Assembly (NCBI GenBank): GCA_030142985.1
Contig: CP125320.1
Span: 1,307,639 to 1,371,638, forward strand
Length of the DNA: 64,000 bases
Reading direction: 5' to 3'
Origin: Candidatus Ruthturnera sp. Tsphm01
GTDB taxonomy: Bacteria; Pseudomonadota; Gammaproteobacteria; PS1; Pseudothioglobaceae
The position numbers and the translations under genes are program-made. The notes under the pieces are model-generated. The model was given only the letters and a program-made list of their open reading frames with translations, ran no database searches and was not told the DNA's origin. This document shows, in pieces, positions 60,335-64,000 of this stretch. How positions within the stretch are numbered: position 1 is the first letter of the stretch; the number at the start of each line of letters is the position of its first letter.

Positions 60335-61148
60335 ACACATTTCCAATAGTGTGGCATTGGCCTTGGCTGAGGATTTTGGTGCTGGTGATGTTTCTGCTGG
60401 CCTGTTGTTAGATAAAACAATCATAGCTAATATTATCTCAAGAGAATCAGGCATTATTTGTGGCGTGGAGTATGCACAAAGCACGTTTTTATCACTTGAT
60501 GACAAAATCAAACTAGATTGGAAAGTTAAAGATGGCGAGAGCATTAGTTCGGAACAGGTTTTATGCGTTCTAATAGGCTCTTCTAAGTCCATTATTAGTG
60601 CCGAAAGGGTGGCGCTTAATTTTTTACAGACGTTAAGTTCTGTGGCGACAAAAACTCACTACTTAGTGAGTAAAATTAATCATACTAACGCACAATTGCT
60701 AGACACTAGAAAAACCATTCCTGGGCTAAGATTGGCACAAAAATATGCAGTAAAATGCGGTGGCGGTGTTAACCATCGTATGGGTTTGTATGATTGTATT
60801 ATGCTAAAAGAAAATCATATTATTGCCTCAGGCTCGATCACCTTGGCAGTTAAATTAGCAATAAAGCGGCACCCAAACATTCCTTTAATTGTTGAAGTTG
60901 AAGACTTGAATCAATTACAAGAAGTGCGCACACTTAGTGGTGTAACCCGAGTGTTGTGTGATAATTTTCTCATAAGTGATTTAATACAAGCAGTTGGCAT
61001 GGTTAAAGGTAAATTACTTTTGGAAGCTTCTGGCAATATTAATGAAAATACTATTGTAGAAGTGGCTAATACTGGCGTTGATTTTATTTCTATAGGCAGT
61101 ATCACTAAGAATATTCAAGCAATAGATTTGTCTTTAAGGTTTGTTTGA
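60315..61148 (+). CDS. nadC: Nicotinate-nucleotide pyrophosphorylase
   Basis: NadC turns quinolinate and PRPP into nicotinate mononucleotide for NAD synthesis. I chose ATG 60315 (MNSLTNKHI), 277 residues, overlapping lpxB by 20 bases. Motifs are LALAEDFGAGDVSAGLL (about 15), SGIICGVEYAQ (about 47), AERVALNFLQTLSSVAT (about 97), LLDTRKTIPGLRLAQKYAVK (about 133), CGGGVNHRMGLYDCIMLKEN (about 153) and LEASGNI (about 236). The end overlaps the convergent cysQ gene by 15 bases. Confidence 0.96.
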   Translation: MNSLTNKHISNSVALALAEDFGAGDVSAGLLLDKTIIANIISRESGIICGVEYAQSTFLSLDDKIKLDWKVKDGESISSEQVLCVLIGSSKSIISAERVALNFLQTLSSVATKTHYLVSKINHTNAQLLDTRKTIPGLRLAQKYAVKCGGGVNHRMGLYDCIMLKENHIIASGSITLAVKLAIKRHPNIPLIVEVEDLNQLQEVRTLSGVTRVLCDNFLISDLIQAVGMVKGKLLLEASGNINENTIVEVANTGVDFISIGSITKNIQAIDLSLRFV

Positions 61149-61916
61149 GGCAAAGAAAATTGGGCTGGTTAAATCGTCTTTAGTGTTATAACTTAGAGGC
61201 TGTCCATTTTGATCAACAACACCTCCTCCTGCACCTTGTAAAATGCATACACCAGCAGCAGTATCCCATTCAGAACAAGGGCCAAATCTTGGATAATAGT
61301 CATATCTGCCTTCTGCAATAGCGCAAAATTTTAATGCACTACCCAATTGAGACGTCTTATAAGTGCTGCATTTTCCTAAATGGTCTTGCAATTGTTTGTT
61401 GTGTGATGACCAATGACCAGTGACAATTCTTAAAGGGCGATGATTAGAGCATACATTTAATGGTTGAATAATATCCTCTTGTTGTTTGAACGCTTTGTTT
61501 GTATTTGTTGTATAGTAGTGCGTTTTACTTAGTGGCGCATAAATCATGCCAAATATTGGTTTGTGTTGTTTAATATAGGCAATACAAATACAAAACTCAC
61601 CTGTTTGCTCAAGAAAGTCACGAGTGCCGTCAAGCGGGTCGATTAGCCAGTATTCATGCCATTTAGAGCGTTCAGAAAATTCAATTATTTCAGACTCCTC
61701 TGAAAGTATGGGCGTGTTTGGTGTAAGTTTTGAGAGCGCCTCAATAATCAATTTATGCGCATTTTTATCAGCAACGGTAAGCGGTGTTTCGTCTAATTTG
61801 ATTTTAATATCAAGTTCACTTTTGTAAAGCGACATAATCATATCACCAACTTGAGTGGTTAGTCTAATTAGTGGTGGTATGAGAAAATCAAACATAGTCA
61901 TATTATCATACCTCAT
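61134..61916 (-). CDS. cysQ: 3'(2'),5'-bisphosphate nucleotidase CysQ
   Basis: CysQ hydrolyses phosphoadenosine phosphate, a by-product of sulfate assimilation and sulfonation. The 260 residues of the IMPase fold have the metal motifs LSEESEII (about 75), WLIDPLDGTRDFLEQTGEF (about 93) and SEWDTAAGVCILQGAGG (about 215). TPLTVADKNAHKLIIEAL is the family start. The ATG five codons in (MTMFDF) is an alternative start. It runs against nadC. Confidence 0.92.
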   Translation of the reverse strand: MRYDNMTMFDFLIPPLIRLTTQVGDMIMSLYKSELDIKIKLDETPLTVADKNAHKLIIEALSKLTPNTPILSEESEIIEFSERSKWHEYWLIDPLDGTRDFLEQTGEFCICIAYIKQHKPIFGMIYAPLSKTHYYTTNTNKAFKQQEDIIQPLNVCSNHRPLRIVTGHWSSHNKQLQDHLGKCSTYKTSQLGSALKFCAIAEGRYDYYPRFGPCSEWDTAAGVCILQGAGGGVVDQNGQPLSYNTKDDLTSPIFFASNKP

Positions 61917-61941
61917 TGGATGTGATAAGTATTGATGAAAA

Positions 61942-62018
61942 TGGTGGGCCTACTTGGACTTGAACCAAGGACCAATCGATTATGAGTCGATTGCTCTAAC
62001 CAACTGAGCTATAGGCCC
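61942..62018 (-). tRNA. ileX: tRNA-Ile2 (anticodon CAU, read as AUA after lysidine)
   Basis: Read on the minus strand, the acceptor stem pairs GGGCCTA with TAGGCCC and the CCA end is encoded (61942-61944). The D-loop has AGCTCAGTTGGTTAGAGC, the T-loop GGTTCAAGTCC, and the anticodon loop CTCATAA with CAT. The anticodon stem-loop and its 3' flank (TCGACTCATAATCGATTGGTC apart from one split) match the isoleucine-2 type, not elongator or initiator Met. It starts 7 bases after the rpoD stop and is probably processed from that message. Confidence 0.93.
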
Positions 62019-62025
62019 TAAAGGG

Positions 62026-63837
62026 TTATTCTAGGAAGCTTTGTAATTTATGTGCACGAGAAGGGTGTCTTAGTTTGCGTAGTGCTTTAGCCTCAATCTG
62101 ACGAATACGCTCACGAGTGACATCAAATTGACGACCAACCTCTTCTAAAGTGTGATCAGTGTTCATATCAATACCAAAACGCATTTTTAATACTTTAGCT
62201 TCGCGAGGCGACAAGTTGGAAAGTAACTCGCTTGTAGTTTCTCTTAAGCTTTCCTTGGTGGTTATCTCAACGGGTGAGGATAAATTAGTGTCTTCAATAA
62301 AATCACCAATATTAGAGTCCTCATCATCACCGACCGGGGTTTCCATTGACAAAGGCTCTTTAGCAATTTTTAGAATTTTGATAATTTTGTATTCTGGTAA
62401 CTCCATCTCAATTGCTAATTCTTCAGGAGAGGCCTCACGGCCAAACTTTTGCAAGAGTTGGCGGCGTACACGATTAAGTTTATTAATGGTTTCAATCATA
62501 TGAACTGGAATACGAATAGTTCTTGCTTGGTCTGCAATAGAGCGAGTAATAGCTTGGCGAATCCACCAAGTGGCGTAAGTAGAAAATTTGTAACCACGGC
62601 GATATTCAAATTTATCGACCGCTTTCATTAAGCCAACATTACCTTCTTGTATTAAATCTAGGAATTGTAAGCCACGGTTGGCATATTTTTTTGCAATTGA
62701 AATCACCAGTCTAAGGTTTGCCTCAATCATTTGTGATTTGGCTTTTTTAGCATGGCGATCACCACGGCGATACATTTTGTTTAATGTCTTAAGTTCAGCA
62801 ATGGTGAGTTGCATTTCTTCTTCAAATTGTTGAAGATTTTTTTGCGCATAATAAATATCATCTTTACTGACCTTTAGCTTTTTTTCAGTTTTCTCATCTA
62901 GTTCAATGCTACTAAGCCAGTCAAAATTAGTTTCATTATTAGAAAATGATTCAAAAAAATGTAATCGATCCATACCTGCATCTAAGCATGCATTTTGAAT
63001 GGTTTTTTCTTGTTTTTTGACTTGATTCACACGGTCACAAATAACTACCGCCATAGTGTTGACCAGTTTGGGTGCTAGACGTAAGTCTGACAAACCTTTA
63101 GATAATTGTTGACGTGCTTCAATTGTTTTTTTATGACGAAAGCCAAGTTTTTCGTTGGTTTTGTTGTAAGTTTCGGAACGTTCTGATATGGTCACAAAAC
63201 GGCTATATACTTGATTTTCATCAGGTCCTGTATATTCCATTTCTTCCATGTCTTCGTATTCTTCGTTATCATCAAACTCGCCCGCATCAAAAGCGGCCTT
63301 TTTTGCAGCAAAGTCTTCTGCATCGCCTTGATAGCCAATAATGACATCGGTTATCTTACATTTTCCTTCCTCTAGACGAGTGTGCGCTTTGAAGAAAAAA
63401 CTGGTAATCATAGGATATAAAGTAATGCTTTGCATGATTTCAAACACGCCAGCTTCAATTTCTTTAGCAATACGAATTTCATCTTCTTGCTCTAGTAAAT
63501 CGACAACGCCCATCTCACGCATGTACATTCTAACTGGGTCTGTTGTTCTGCCAAATTCTGAATCCAGTGCTGCAAGTGCTGCTATTGCTGCTTCTGCTGA
63601 CGTTGATTGTGCTTTAGCACCAGATTCAACTACCAAGGTATCTGCATCTGGCACTGTATCAGAAACAGTAATATCTAACTCTTCAAGAATTGTAACAATA
63701 GGCTCTACTTGCTCTTGGGTTAATAAGTCTTCTGGCAGAATGTCGTTAATTTCAGAGTAGGTTAAATAACCTTTCTCTTTGCCAACCATAATTAGTTTTT
63801 GTAGTGCTTGCTTGTGTGCTTTAGTTGTGGATTTCAT
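62026..63837 (-). CDS. rpoD: RNA polymerase sigma factor RpoD (sigma70)
   Basis: RpoD is the housekeeping sigma factor. The 603 residues have region 1.1 ([20 protein letters not shown], residues 9-28), region 1.2 ([20 protein letters not shown], about 100), a non-conserved insert (about 160-330), region 2 ([20 protein letters not shown], then [20 protein letters not shown] and [20 protein letters not shown]), region 3 and region 4 ([20 protein letters not shown]). All DNA-contacting motifs are normal. A tRNA gene follows 7 bases downstream. Confidence 0.98.
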   Translation of the reverse strand: MKSTTKAHKQALQKLIMVGKEKGYLTYSEINDILPEDLLTQEQVEPIVTILEELDITVSDTVPDADTLVVESGAKAQSTSAEAAIAALAALDSEFGRTTDPVRMYMREMGVVDLLEQEDEIRIAKEIEAGVFEIMQSITLYPMITSFFFKAHTRLEEGKCKITDVIIGYQGDAEDFAAKKAAFDAGEFDDNEEYEDMEEMEYTGPDENQVYSRFVTISERSETYNKTNEKLGFRHKKTIEARQQLSKGLSDLRLAPKLVNTMAVVICDRVNQVKKQEKTIQNACLDAGMDRLHFFESFSNNETNFDWLSSIELDEKTEKKLKVSKDDIYYAQKNLQQFEEEMQLTIAELKTLNKMYRRGDRHAKKAKSQMIEANLRLVISIAKKYANRGLQFLDLIQEGNVGLMKAVDKFEYRRGYKFSTYATWWIRQAITRSIADQARTIRIPVHMIETINKLNRVRRQLLQKFGREASPEELAIEMELPEYKIIKILKIAKEPLSMETPVGDDEDSNIGDFIEDTNLSSPVEITTKESLRETTSELLSNLSPREAKVLKMRFGIDMNTDHTLEEVGRQFDVTRERIRQIEAKALRKLRHPSRAHKLQSFLE

Positions 63838-63856
63838 AAATTAAAGTTAATGTGTT

Positions 63857-63907
63857 TGACAAACCAAAGGACAAATTATACCCAAAAGTTAAGGCTAAGG
63901 TTTGTCA
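63857..63907. promoter_or_regulatory. rpoD promoter inside a 9-bp dyad
   Basis: On the minus strand TATAAT (63875-63880) lies about 38 bases before the rpoD ATG. It is bracketed by TGACAAACC (63857-63865) and its exact reverse complement GGTTTGTCA (63899-63907), 33 bases apart. The dyad could be an operator or form a stem-loop in DNA. No strong -35 is seen. Confidence 0.45.
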
Positions 63908-63946
63908 CCTTGAATGTACTTATTATAAGTACATTCAAGGTTTTTT
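63908..63946 (+). terminator. Strong hairpin with T-run between rpoD and the gene upstream
   Basis: CCTTGAATGTACTT (63908-63921) pairs perfectly with AAGTACATTCAAGG (63927-63940) over a 5-base loop, then TTTTTT (63941-63946). The U-run would follow on the plus strand, although the neighbouring genes run on the minus strand. It lies 10 bases past the stop of the gene entering from the right. Confidence 0.65.
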
Positions 63947-63950
63947 GAAT

Positions 63951-64000
63951 CTATTCAACTGTCATAGAGTCGTCGTCAGAAAAAATTGCACTAATGGATT
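63951..64000 (-). CDS. C-terminal end of an unidentified minus-strand gene
   Basis: The frame that ends at TAG 63951-63953 reads SISAIFSDDDSMTVE, an acidic tail, and is open to the window edge. The family cannot be told from 15 residues. dnaG, the usual neighbour of rpoD, does not normally end this way. Confidence 0.4.
   Translation of the reverse strand, partial: SISAIFSDDDSMTVE

Overview
The window looks like the replication-origin end of the chromosome of a sulfur-oxidising, carbon-fixing gammaproteobacterium, most likely of the SUP05/Thioglobaceae group (free-living relatives or mussel/clam thiotrophic symbionts). The reasons are the A+T-rich base composition, the gammaproteobacterial gene pairs (nadK-recN with divergent grpE, dprA-smg-topA, rpmH-rnpA-yidD-yidC, ubiE-ubiJ-ubiB, lptM-lysA, rpoD with tRNA-Ile2), a Calvin-cycle phosphoribulokinase directly behind gyrB, and many small insertion-sequence remnants. 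Genus and species are inference; no rRNA is present in the window.

Layout. 0-6.6 kb: dnaA (3' part), an AT-rich spacer with DnaA-box-like sites, dnaN, recF, gyrB and phosphoribulokinase. 6.6-8.4 kb: an insertion-sequence graveyard of two different IS3-type copies, one interrupted by a 109-bp palindrome. 8.5-25.5 kb, minus strand: tsf, rpsB (long leader), rpe, gpmI, ychF, pth, rplY, ubiB, ubiJ, ubiE, gltA, erpA, argC, accC, accB, aroQ, dsbD. 25.5-27.5 kb: two thioredoxin-type genes, one truncated, and a dead LuxR-type regulator. 27.5-30.7 kb: grpE diverging from nadK-recN. 30.7-31.2 kb: an IS30-family remnant. 31.3-38.1 kb: the complete atp operon (atpIBEFHAGDC). 38.3-42.9 kb, minus strand: an alkyltransferase-like gene, kdsC, ampD, a TauD-like oxygenase, yidC, yidD, rnpA, rpmH. 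43-47 kb: dprA, smg, topA. 47-50.4 kb: a DpnII-like (GATC) restriction-modification island with a small HTH gene and a second methyltransferase. 50.4-54 kb: three unrecognised genes, trpF, trpB and a membrane-anchored LuxR-type regulator. 54-55.6 kb, minus strand: a cytochrome b561-SHP fusion gene and a dihaem cytochrome c. 55.7-56.25 kb: a possible broken membrane protein cut by a shrunken IS3 copy. 56.3-61.9 kb: nudE, aat, lptM, lysA, yhbY, lpxB, nadC, cysQ. 61.9-64 kb: tRNA-Ile2, rpoD and the end of one more minus-strand gene.

Most of the window is housekeeping: replication, translation, ATP synthesis, ubiquinone, cell wall/LPS and amino-acid synthesis, with carbon fixation served by phosphoribulokinase and ribulose-phosphate epimerase. 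The accessory parts are the R-M island, the SHP/DHC/cytochrome b electron-transfer cluster and the decayed mobile elements. I found no CRISPR array, prophage or clearly new multi-gene system. The most interesting items are the in-frame fusion of cytochrome b561 to the haem protein SHP, which a one-base change in a T6 tract would explain; the dead acyl-homoserine-lactone-type LuxR regulator that keeps its ligand-binding residues; the palindrome with consensus promoter hexamers inside an IS; and the unrecognised gene between the methyltransferase and nuclease of the DpnII-like system.
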